Shown here: positions 42,600 to 54,500 of the stretch, piece by piece
Numbering within the stretch: position 1 is the stretch's first letter
Layout: every line of letters starts with the position of its first letter
Source: Luidia sarsii
Lineage: Eukaryota; Echinodermata; Asteroidea; Paxillosida; Luidiidae
Length of the DNA: 64,000 nt
NCBI GenBank assembly: GCA_949987565.1
Contig: OX465110.1
Location: forward strand, 19,424,249-19,488,248
Direction of reading: 5' to 3'
Program-made: the position numbers and the translations under genes
The notes under the pieces: model-generated
Database searches by the model: none
The model's input: only the letters and a program-made list of their open reading frames with translations
What the model was told of the DNA's origin: nothing

Positions 42600-45500
42600 C
42601 TGGGTACCCACAGGGGAGAGAGGGAGACAAGGAAACAGACGCTTACTGTCACACGACCATCTCATGTTTCCATTTTGTTCAGGCCGTGACTAGGAGAACA
42701 TTTCCAAGTAAAAAATAGTGCATTTTTTAAATCCCATAATCCCACTGCTCGCACTCTGACTGACAGGAAGTGCTGTGCTTGTTTATGTCTCTCTGCAAGG
42801 GCCACCCTCACGGAAGCACGCACGATTTGGACACAACTGCTAACCACGATCGTCTCGCAATTTTTTGGGGGGCGTCACGATTCTTTGGCTTGTGTGAACG
42901 TAAGCCGGTAAGCCCCCTCCCCCCCCCAAAAAAAAATGGTTTTGGAATCGCAATGACTTGCACCAAGATAACAACAATCACATTGAGCACCCACAGTGAT
43001 TGCAGCGTACGCGCAAACACATTTACGAATTCCCCGGATTTCCAATGTTTACAGACATTTGTTGAAAAATTCCTTGGGACAGATGATTCTCTTGTACATA
43101 ATTAAGCTTTCCGAAAATGCAAAATTGATTTTGACATGCATTTGGACAATTCAAAGAGGTTTTGCCCTTACTCGACGTGGTAAAGACTGAATGCTCAGTG
43201 CTTTGCCCGGTGCCTGATAAAAATATTTCAGGCAGCTCGGGCGGGATTCGAACCCGCGACTCCCGAATTCTAGTACGGACATCTAATCCACTGGACCACC
43301 GAGCTGGTCGAGGTCGTGTGGTGGATTCGAATAATGTATAGCGGCGGGTACTTTGACTTTTGACACTATTTATTTGAAAAGGACTTTTGGAGTAGATACC
43401 TCATTGCGCCATCTTAGGTCACAGATTGAGGAAGTTGTGATTTTGAGAGTGTGAATGCGAGGTGGTTTTTTTTTCCCAGCCAGTGTGAAAACCCTCATGT
43501 GTCCTACTGCACCGACTGCTGACCTTACCTCATAGAATCGGCCGTCAAGGCAGTGTCACTGAAACCGCGGGACAGATACTTGTCTTTGATCTTGGGAGCC
43601 AGAGTGGCGCTTGCTGGAAGAAAAAGAAGAAGAGAAAGATGGTTGTCTGTGGCAGCTCTTCATCGATCATTTCAGTCCCTTCATCAGTTGCTAAATCTGT
43701 CTGTGGCAGCTCTTCATCGATCATTGCAGTCCCTTCATCAGTTGCTAAATCTGTCTGTGGCAGCTCTTCATCGATCATTTCAGTCCCTTCATCAGTTGCT
43801 AAATCCACAAAGACGTTAGTAACATCATAGATATAATAATGAGGAAATACACATAGGCCAAACACTTCGATGCCAAATCATATTACCAGTATATCTATGA
43901 TGCAGTATATCTATGATGCATATAAGTGGTTAACCACATATAATATGTGGTTAACCACTTCGCGTTGGGGGGTTTTTCAGCGCCGATGACCACCATGTTG
44001 TTGTTTTTTTAAACAATGCATCATTTTCAAATCTCGCTAAAACAATCGGAACAATATATTTCTGTGAAAAAAATTGATAAGGGTACGCTATGGGTACAAG
44101 AGAGTAAAACCTGGCACAATTCGGACGTCGTTGTGGCTTTTGTAATAATATCTTGATAAAAGCCACACTTATGACTGAATTGTGCCAAGTTTTGACTCAC
44201 AGTATATCCTTATTGATTTAAACCAGAGATACATATTGTTCCCGATTGCTTGGCTAGTTTTTGAAAACAGCACATTGTTAACAAAAATCACCGTACGGTG
44301 GTCATGGGCACTGGAAATGGGCCCAACTGGAAGTGGTTAACATTTATCATCAACTCGTCCCTTACCTGGGGTCAAGATGACGTCTACTTTCTTGAAGATG
44401 TCCTTCAAGAAGCCAATGGTCCTGGTCTTCTGTTGCTGGGCCTGGATGTAGTCGGTGATTGTCAGTGATTCAGCCATGGACTGAAGCATCGCATTCTCAA
44501 AATACTGCCAGACAGACACAGAGACGTATTATCTTCATGCCCATGGCTGAGCCAATACTGTAGTCTCACAGGAGGGGAGGGAGGGAAGGGAGGGGAGGGA
44601 GGAGGGGAGGGAGGAGGGGAGGGAGGAGGGGAGGGAGGAGGGGAGGGAGGAGGGGAGGGAGGAGGGGAGGGAGGAGGGGAGGGAGGAGGGAGGGAGGAGG
44701 GGAGGGAGGAGGGGAGGGAGGAGGGGAGGGAGGAGGGGAGGGAGGAGGGGAGGGAGGAGGGGAGGGAGGAGGGGAGGGAGGAGGGGAGGGAGGAGGGGAG
44801 GGAGGAGGGGAGGGAGGAGGGGATAAGGAGGGGAGGAAGGAGGGGAGGGAGGAGGGGATAAGGAGGGGAGGGAGGAGGAGATAAGGAGGGGAGGGAGGAG
44901 GGGAGGGAGGAGGGGAGGGAGGGGAGGGAGGGGAGGGAGGAGGGGAGGGAGGAGGGGAGGGAGGAGGGGAGGGAGGAGGGGAGGGAGGAGGGGAGGGAGG
45001 AGGGGAGGGAGGAGGGGAGGGAGGAGGGAGGGAGGAGGGGAGGGAGGAGGGGAGGGAGGAGGGGAGGGAGGAGGGGAGGGAGGAGGGGAGGGAGGAGGGG
45101 AGGGAGGAGGGGAGGGAGGAGGGGAGGGAGGAGGGGATAAGGAGGGGAGGAAGGAGGGGAGGGAGGAGGGGATAAGGAGGGGAGGGAGGAGGAGATAAGG
45201 AGGGGAGGGAGGAGGGGATGAGGAGGAGGGGAGGGAGGAGGGGATGAGGAGGAGGGGAGTGAGGAAGGGAGGAGGAGGGGAGTGAGGAAGGGAGGAGGAG
45301 GGGAGTGAGGAAGGGAGGGATGGGGAGCGGCTCACCTGCTCATCATAATGGTTCCAGAAGGCCTCTTGCAGGGAGGTTCTCATCTCGCTCAAGATGGTGA
45401 TGATGTGAGCCACTCTAGACTCCTCCAGCTCAGGCAGCTGTATGGCAATGACCTTGGCTCCCCTGGACACCAAGTGGTTCACCGCTGGGCAAAACATACA

Positions 45501-48500
45501 CCCACCAAGAGCCAAGCCATTAGACTACAGCTTAGCTGCCAACCTATCTTAAAGGAACTTGGGGCCCTTTTCCAAAACCCGGATTGGGCTTCGGCTCCAG
45601 CTCTGTCTCAGTTATCCAAATGCTGAAAACACGGGTTGGAGTTCTTTATTGCAGTGGAAGCTTTGGGTTCTTTTTCAAAATGCAGCGTAACATTCAAAAA
45701 CAAAGCAAAAGGTCTCCCGTTTTCATGCCTTGTACCCGGTACTTGAAAATGGACGAAAGAAAGAAAGACAAGGAATACATCTCCTAAAAAAAAAGAGGAA
45801 TTATAGAGCAAACTCCATAGGAAAACATGAGTATTTCTGAGCCAAAAATTTGAATCTATTGTCAAGAGCTTGTAAAAAGTGAAAAAAAATTACCCCCCAA
45901 AAAGAGGATTCCAGAGAAATAGGAATGGTTGACAGCTATGCTAAATTCCACTGGCTAATGCACACTACACACATATAATTTTTGTCCAACAAATTGATGA
46001 AAAACTGACTGGGAACTTTTGAACAAATTTTTGAAAAAATGGCAAAGAAAACTTTGACTGGACCGGGATTTGAACCCGAGATCTCTGGTTTTATGTACCA
46101 GCACTCTTGCCATCTGAGCTATCCAGCCCTTAGATGGTGGCCTCCCTAAATTGTCACCTATTCTTTGCCGGGGTGGGGGCACCAGTCAGAAGCATTCAAC
46201 CATTAACTGAAGTGTATCTCCAGAGATTACGCCCCCGCTTTCATTCAAGTTGCAACCAACCAGCATAGAGTAGAGGTTTTCACACCACAACAAGTCTATG
46301 CCTTGCTCTAGGGCATAAAAACACGTACACATGTTGGCAAATCCAGGATCTTTCAATGCAACCCTAAAATGTCAACTAGCACGCACCAGAAAGCTCTTTG
46401 ACCTTGCCAAGTGAATGGCATACAATGGTACAAGTACGGCCTGGGCAAATGGAAAGGCCATTGTATGGAGCTTATTGTGCCACTAGGAATAAAACACCCA
46501 CCCATCTGTGAATGGCTTTACTATGAAACCACACCTAGTCCATTGAAAGGGAATTGCATTAGGGTACTAGTAACATGGTGTGTCCCACACATTGTAAAGC
46601 TGTGACGTACTGTCTCCTGCATATTTGCTTTGCCTTATTTGTCTAGTCATTGGACAAGTTTAGTTTTCCCACATATTCCACTTATATACCATTTTTTTCT
46701 AGGATTTTTCTTTAATGTAATATGGAAAACAACTTCAAAAGTGCCCAGTCAGTTTTTCCTTTTTGTTTGACCCGTACTATTAACAAATTAGAATTATATT
46801 ATATTCATGAATACATTCAAAGAATTATCTTGTGCTTTTAATGGCCAGCCTGTAATTAGCACTAGTTTAGTTGAATAACTACTTATTTTCTAGTACCAAT
46901 AATTGGATCCTATATTCAGAGACTTAATGAACAATTATAATATTATCATCTGATGATTACTTCACTTTCATGTCATATATTTAAACTTGAATGTCATCGT
47001 TTCGCGTATCCATTTGTTGATTTACCTATCTCTTCAAGGAGCCTGTACCAGACAAGCCTTTTTTCTTGTTTTTTTTTTTTTTTGGAGTAAACAACGCCTG
47101 AAGTTAAAGCCTTGCTTCTTACAGGCTCCCCGAATATCAATATCTCTGTTACTTTCGATAGACTAATTTTCTATGATTATGCCAAGTGTACCGTTTTGAT
47201 ATTGTATTGATTATTTGATATTCAAATAAAGTGAATTCAAGTCAAGTCACATACCTTTCTCACAGCAAGACACAATATCCTTATCAGCATGCTGGATACA
47301 AAGACAAAAATATTACAGATTAAAACAGAGGTGATTAGGTAGGTTCCCACTAGAACAAAACAGCGCGATTCACTTTTCGATTTTCGAATCGCGATCAATT
47401 TTATTTCGTGTGCGGACGCAAAAAGCTCACTAATAAGCGTGATTTGAATCGCGATCCAAATTCAAATTTTGGAAACAGCGCGATTATTTGCCAGGCGCTG
47501 TGTGTGGACGCAATCAAGAGAGAATTTTTGATATTCGATTTTGAAAAGTTACATCCCATAATTCCATGCGTGTAGATCTATTGCTCACATTTCAGGCTCA
47601 CATTTCTGACAGAATCTGATCTGGTTCTCTAATCGTGATTCACTTTTCGATTTGTTTTCCCGTGTATGGACGCACGCGAAATTATTATTTTTTTAAATCG
47701 GGTTTTCAATCGCGATCCACTTTTTGGTTTTTTTTCTAGTGGGAACGCACCTATAGCCAACAAGAAAAGAATAACATCATTCAAAGCCATGCAGCCAAAA
47801 TCTTTTTGTCAAAACCAGGGAACTCAAGGGGAAGGTTGCAAAGCAGGACTTGTGGTTTGTGGTGACAACACGGCCAAATTAACTCCTTTGTGAGAATTTG
47901 TTGATCTTGTAACGATCACTTTTTCATTCTTAAAGCGGCGGTATACAGAAATCAAAGTTCACATGGGGTTCAATAGTGGTTAGCACTACTCAACGTGATA
48001 GGCAGTGAATGCTCAGTGCTTTGCCCGATGCCTCATGAAAAAAAATCCGGCAGATTGGGCGGGATTCGAACCTGCGACTTCCGCTTTCTAGTGCAGACGT
48101 CGGACTCACTTGACCACCGAGCTGGTCGAGGTCGTGTGGCGGAGTTAAATGTTGTATAGCAGCGGGTATCGCATTGCATCTTAGAAAAAGGGCATTCAGG
48201 ACTTTTCAGGACTCACCAAGCAGGGCAAACCCTCATCGAATTACATTCTCCTCACATGGAGTTTCATAAATCACTGTTGTTATAAAACTCAACGCGTCTA
48301 TTCTTTTTTGTGTTAAAAAATCCTTCATTTAGGAAATAAAACGGTATTTTGGCCCTAAGATTATGCCCCTAACTTTAGCCACAAAAAAATCAGACCTAGT
48401 ACATCACATATACAAAGTGTGGTTGGTCACGAGGTCATGAACTTTGCGCCGTCCTTGCATTGTCTATTGTTCCAAAAACATGATGTTTGTGATGGAGATT

Positions 48501-51500
48501 GTACATGTAAACGCCACAATGTACAACAGCACTGTAGCATCTTGGCATCACAATCATTGGGCTTCTTTTGTTCTGTATGTGACGTCACGCGTGTTAAGGG
48601 GGAGTATGGGGGAAGGGCAAACATGGCCTTTTTTTTACATTTTGGGGCAAAATAACAGTACGCAGTAATACAAAACAAAACCTTAATCTTGATTGATTAT
48701 GTAGTCAATATTAATCTGAGACAAGTTATAGCTCTTTTTGAAAGTCTACAGTATTTCTGTATACCTTTCAAAGAAACCGCCCACACAAAAGACATTATGC
48801 GTATGTGTGGTGCTGCAATAATCATAATGCCTGACAATCCGCATTCGTATTTACACAAGGGATAAACATAAATGTATTAGTGGCTCTGACGATGATGTCA
48901 TGTTTTGGTGGGATTTCTGTTATTATACTGCAATAATGGTGGGGTTGGCTGCTACATGCACACGTATATGTCAACATAAACAAGTCTGCCCAGGGCATAA
49001 TAGGATCTTTCACACTAGACGAATTCCCCCGGCATGTCTCGAAAATTGCCAGGGGATTTCGGTCTGTCTATTCACACTATCGAAGAAATTCTTTTCCCCG
49101 GGGAAAAACTTTTCCCCGGGGAATTTTTACCCCTGCTCAGGGGTAGGGTGGAAGGAGAAAAACCCGGGATTTTTTTTACGATTTCAACGGGAAAATAGGG
49201 TCCCCGGGAGGTTCCAAATGGGTCCAGTGTAAATGGTTGCAGGGGTGTCGGTGGGGTAAAAAAAAAAAAAACGGGAATTTCGGGGGCGAATTCCCGGGGA
49301 TCAAATCTCCGGGGAATTCGCTCTGTGGTGTAAAAAAGGGCGTAGTGTCTCACCCTGAAGTACTCCCAGTCTATGCCCAGACTGATTCCCTTCAGGTCCT
49401 GCCCAGTCAAACCTACAAGGTCCACAGGTGGCTGATGCTGGGACAGTTTGTCAGCCTCAAATGGCCCAGCCATCAGAGCTAAACACAAAATTGTGACACA
49501 CGAGAGAAAACTTCAAAATCATTTGTGACTAGGGCTTTATAAAATTGGTTGTAACAGTCATTTGCAAGTCCTCAATTAAAACTCAATGCTAATCCTTGCC
49601 CTGTCTTATCTATAATTGACATGCAATATTCATTTTGTCCAAATCATGCACACTGACAAATTACTTTTTTCTAATAATCACCCGTTTCCTTCTAATCGTT
49701 TTCCATTCTCTAAATGTTTAAAGTTTATTTGCTAAAGACTTTTCCCCCTTTTTTTTGTTAAATTGATCTCTTTTTAGTGTAATCTCAAAAGTTAGAGGGC
49801 CTGACGTTTCGATCCTAGCAGAACCTGCTTGGATCATATATCAGGCCCACTAACTATTGAGCTTTATGTATTGCAGGTCATTTTAGTCAGTGAGCAATTT
49901 GTTTTGGTATATGTACAAATGGTCGCGAATACATTCTTAATTGCAATTAAACCATTTAAAATCAAATTAAACGCTTATTTAGTTTTATTTTCCCATGTGT
50001 CCTATCATTTTTACCTTGAGAGATGAGTCTTGGTTTCTTTTGCAAATATTTCCCTCTTTTATAGAAACGCAGTGGCTGTTGTTACGGCAGTCGTCCGTGT
50101 GGTTCCCTAACTTCACAGTATTTGTCAGGATGTTTAGCTCTGGATGTTTAGACTGGTTCAACCAGCCTGCAATGCTGACGAAATACAATCAAGTCAGGGA
50201 ACCACACGGTCGACTGCCGTAACAACCACCACTGCGTTATAGAAAATAGACTTATTGAGCATGCCCAGCTCGTGCTGAGTAAAGTGAGCTGTGAGCATTC
50301 TTCAGTTGGGTGGAGATCTTTTGTGATTGGTCAGTGCAGTGGTGTTTGCCTTTTGAGTGTAGAGTGTATGAAGCCATGTATACGATGCTAATGTGTAGTC
50401 AACACTCTGTTATGCCTTTGAGAAAGGTCCTGCTAGGATCGAAACGTCAGGCACACTAAATTTTGAGATTTGCATTTTGGTAATTTTAGTCAGTAAGCAG
50501 TTTGCAACATTTCTGTATATCAATAATAATAATAATTAATATGTCAAAATTTAGCGGGCCTGACATTTCGATCCTAGCAAGACCTTTCTCAAAGGCAAAG
50601 TGCAAATAATTAATATGATTAATCCACTCTGTAGAGTGCTCTAGGCAAAGAGAGAGACAGAGAGACACAAGAAGCAAGTACAAAATACAAATGTATGCAT
50701 TGGTAATCAGAAGTAGGCCTTGAATAAGTGAGTTTTTGGACCGCTTTTAAATGAATCTGGTGAAGAGTAATTATTCAAAACTAAGGGTAAATTATTCCAT
50801 AAGGTGGGACCGATGTGGGCAAAAGCTTGTGTGCCCTAAGTTGTAGCAATTGTTTTGGAAGTACAAGCGAACCGGAGTTGGATGAAGTCATGAACGTACA
50901 CGTAAGGATCTAACAGGGGTGTAGCTATGAACTGAGTCGATATTACACCGAGGAGCAGTAGCCTTTAATACAATGGAAAATCAAAAGTAGACTCTTAAAG
51001 ATGATGCGATCTCTGACCTTACCATATGTAATAGCAGCATCTGTGACGGTGGCGGTGATGGGGCCACAGCAGCCCACGGAGAAGGCTGGCATGGGAGCTC
51101 CGTGGCAGGTTATCCGGCCAAACGTTGGCTTGAAGCCCACCACGCCACACAATGCAGCGGGCAAGCGAATGGAGCCACCACCATCCGTACCAATGGCCAC
51201 TGGGCACAGACCTTCAGGCAACACGTATTAGAAAGATCAGACAAGATTGTGGTCTACACTCTTAAAGCCCCAATACAACATTGGGAAGATCGGAAAACAT
51301 CCATGTCCACAGATTTCCTTCTAATTCACACAGTTGTTCTAGTTCACACAGTAGATGGTCATGATAGAATCCTCATGTTGAAATCTTAGGGTCTGGGCTG
51401 CGGTACTTTTAGAGAAATCTTCACTCAAACATCACAAATAGTTTATTACTTGTGAGTAATAAACTATTTCTTATACTATAGAACGGTACGTAAACCATGG

Positions 51501-54500
51501 TGTTTTTTTTGCATTTTTCCACTTTCTCAGATTACCATTAGACCTTTGCAGTGTTGCTTTTTTGGAATGTTTAATGGTTTAACACACAAACTGAGGCAAT
51601 CTTTTGACCTTTACCAATGTTGTATAGGGCCTTTAAACGTTCAATCATTTACAATTTGGATCCATTTCAGCTTCTGAAAGTCTGTCACCCCAGACCGAGT
51701 TAAGGATCTTAGACACCATTGTAAAACATATTCTGCTATATTGTGCAAAGACATGGAGAACTACTGCAGCAATCCTTGAGAAATTTCTGACCTGTCCTTT
51801 TTGTCAAGGCATACCTGACTCAAGCTCCGGCTTAATAGGTCTTGCCTTTGGTCCGTGGCCTTATAATGTATGAACATATGCTATGGTTACCTTTGTTTTA
51901 TTTAATCACCTTAGGTATACTGTGTGGGTTTTAAATTTTGCTACATTATAATGACATGATGAAAAATCAATGTAAAATGAATCTGAATCTGACTGAAAAG
52001 GTTCTCCTGGTATATTACTCAACTTTCTAGGATGGGTAACTTATTATGAGTTATATAACTTGTGATAGACCACACTTGTGATAGACCACACGGTTTTTCA
52101 TCAATTGCAATACACCGATCCAGTAGACCACGCCCCTTGACAAATTGACCAATCACAACGCGCGATTTAAGGTCTGACAAATTGCCGCCATTTTGTCTGA
52201 CATTACGTTTTAAATTTTGTATTCTTTACTGCACACTTTTCTTTGTTTACTTTTGTTTCGTATGTATCAGGCAATTCATTTGCAAACTCAAGTTTAATCC
52301 TTAACCATGGTCAAGCCGTGTTTGCATTTTCATTGTAATTCTGACTCTCGATACCCTGGCAAGATAGGAAATGTACATTTTGGGCCTTTTCCAAAACCAA
52401 AGTGCAACGGAGAGAAGTGCTTTCGGTGGTTGCGGGCATGCAGTGGACGCGCACGGCATGTGGGCGATCGTGTGGTAGGTTGGCCGTTGCTATGGTGGGC
52501 GTGGCCTACTGGATCGGTGGATTGGTCATAACAAGCAATGAGTTTGATGCAATTGACCGACGACCCTCTAAATTCTTGAGCAGTACTGTATATCGGCTGG
52601 TATAATTGCTAAGCCTTCATTTACCTGCGCCAACAGCAGCTGCTGAGCCACTTGAACTACCCCCGGTGAAGTGATTCACATTGTATGGATTGCGCGGAGT
52701 TCCATGGTACCTAGATAGACAGGATAGAGACAGCCAATCCAGGATATAAGCTTACACTACATTAAGGGGGAACTCTGTCTGTAGTGGAAAGCAGACGAAA
52801 AGAACACTACCACAATGTGCCTGTGGTGCTAGGCACTCAACATTTGAGATCAAACATACATGTATATCTCTAGTTGGCACTGTACAATGTATTAGCTTAT
52901 ACTTTTCAAGTTACATACCGGTACTAGTTGATATTAGTTTGTTGACTTATCAACACTGTTCAAGTAACCATGGAGGAAGCACCATGAAGTAACTAGCTGA
53001 CGTTCTTCAAGCTAATAGTTAGCTCTGTGCAAGTCATTAGCTGACACTGTCCAAGTAACAAGCTGAAACTATCCAAGTTACATGTACTGTACCAGCTGAC
53101 AGTCCATTAGCACTGTACAATCGGCGCTGAAAGAGCCAGTGCAGAATGTCTGCGCTTAACAGAGGTTTTTGCCTACGCAACAACAAATTACGGTTGATGG
53201 CCTCAATTTTAAAGGCCACCGTGAATTCTGACAAAACCCCTTGAAATCTTTTCACCGACACCTGTTTGGGCAAGGTGTGAATGGTGAACAGTGTTGCTTT
53301 ACCTCCTTTGCTGAAATGTTTTAGAAAAACACGGAAATTAGCAGAAGACAATGTAAAGGGTTCTTTTGCATTCAAGGCAGGGAAGCAAATCACACATGAG
53401 AGATATTATTGGCCGTGAAGCAGACTTATTTTAGACGCAGAATGTTTGCTTCCATGATAAGTGCTGATTCCATGCTTACAGTAAGCAGAGCCATGAAATT
53501 GGGCCCAGTTGATATCATGCAAGCTACTCTTGATAGCTAGCACTGTTCACTCGGGTCAGTTTTTCCTTTCATCTTTCCCTCTTTAATTAATCCTTTCCCT
53601 ACTGCTTGACTTTGATCTCACTTGTGTCACTGCAATTGTTAATGATGTTCAACAACCATGGGGCAAATACAGCTTAGCATATCAAGCAGATGGCTGACTG
53701 GCTGGCTGGCTAGACAGATGGGACAGACGGTAATATTACATAGACTTGTGCCTCTTCGCAGCTTGTTAAAACAAAAATTATGGCAAACGAACAAAGGAAA
53801 AAAACTGACTGGGAACTTTTAAACAAATTGAAAAATTGGCAAAGAAAACTTGGGATTTGAACTGGAGACCTATGGTTTTGTGTACCAGCGCTCTTTTCAT
53901 CTAACTTCTAAGATACATGTACTCAGCCCTTAGATGGTGGCATCCCTAAATAGTCAACTAGTCTAAGCCGGGGTGGGGGCGCCAGTCTGAAGCAATTCAA
54001 CTATTAACTGTAGTATATCTCCAGGGATCACATCCCAGCTTTCATTCAGATGCAAACAACCGATAGTTGTAAGCCTGGCTACAGCAGGTCGGTGTTCACA
54101 CGAAGTGGATGCAGCCTTTTCAATTCACCTCAAACAAGCAAAGGAAAAACTGACTGGGGAACTTTTGAACAAATTGAACAAATTGGCAAAGAAAACTGTG
54201 ACTGTGACTGGACCACTTCAAACTGCTCAGACTGCATGATCTGTTTGTCCTGTTGGTGTACATGTACCTACTTGCTGATATTGACACCTGTTGTGCCCAT
54301 GCCATTCTCCTGCATGTTAGTCACGCCCAGGATTAGTGCTCCCATGGTCCTGAGGCGACGGACTGCCTCCGAGTCTGTCTCATTCGGGGTATGGCCAAGG
54401 AAGGTAGAGCCCAGACGGGTGTGATGAGAAGCCTGCACCAGAACACATGATATCGACCTCTCGTTAATACCAAAACAGGTAGAAGGAAATTCCATATCAC

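Noticed and set aside
43234..43305. tRNA gene on the minus strand
   Set aside because: Good fold, but the same sequence with shared flanks recurs at 47990, 60255 and 27420, so it is a SINE head.
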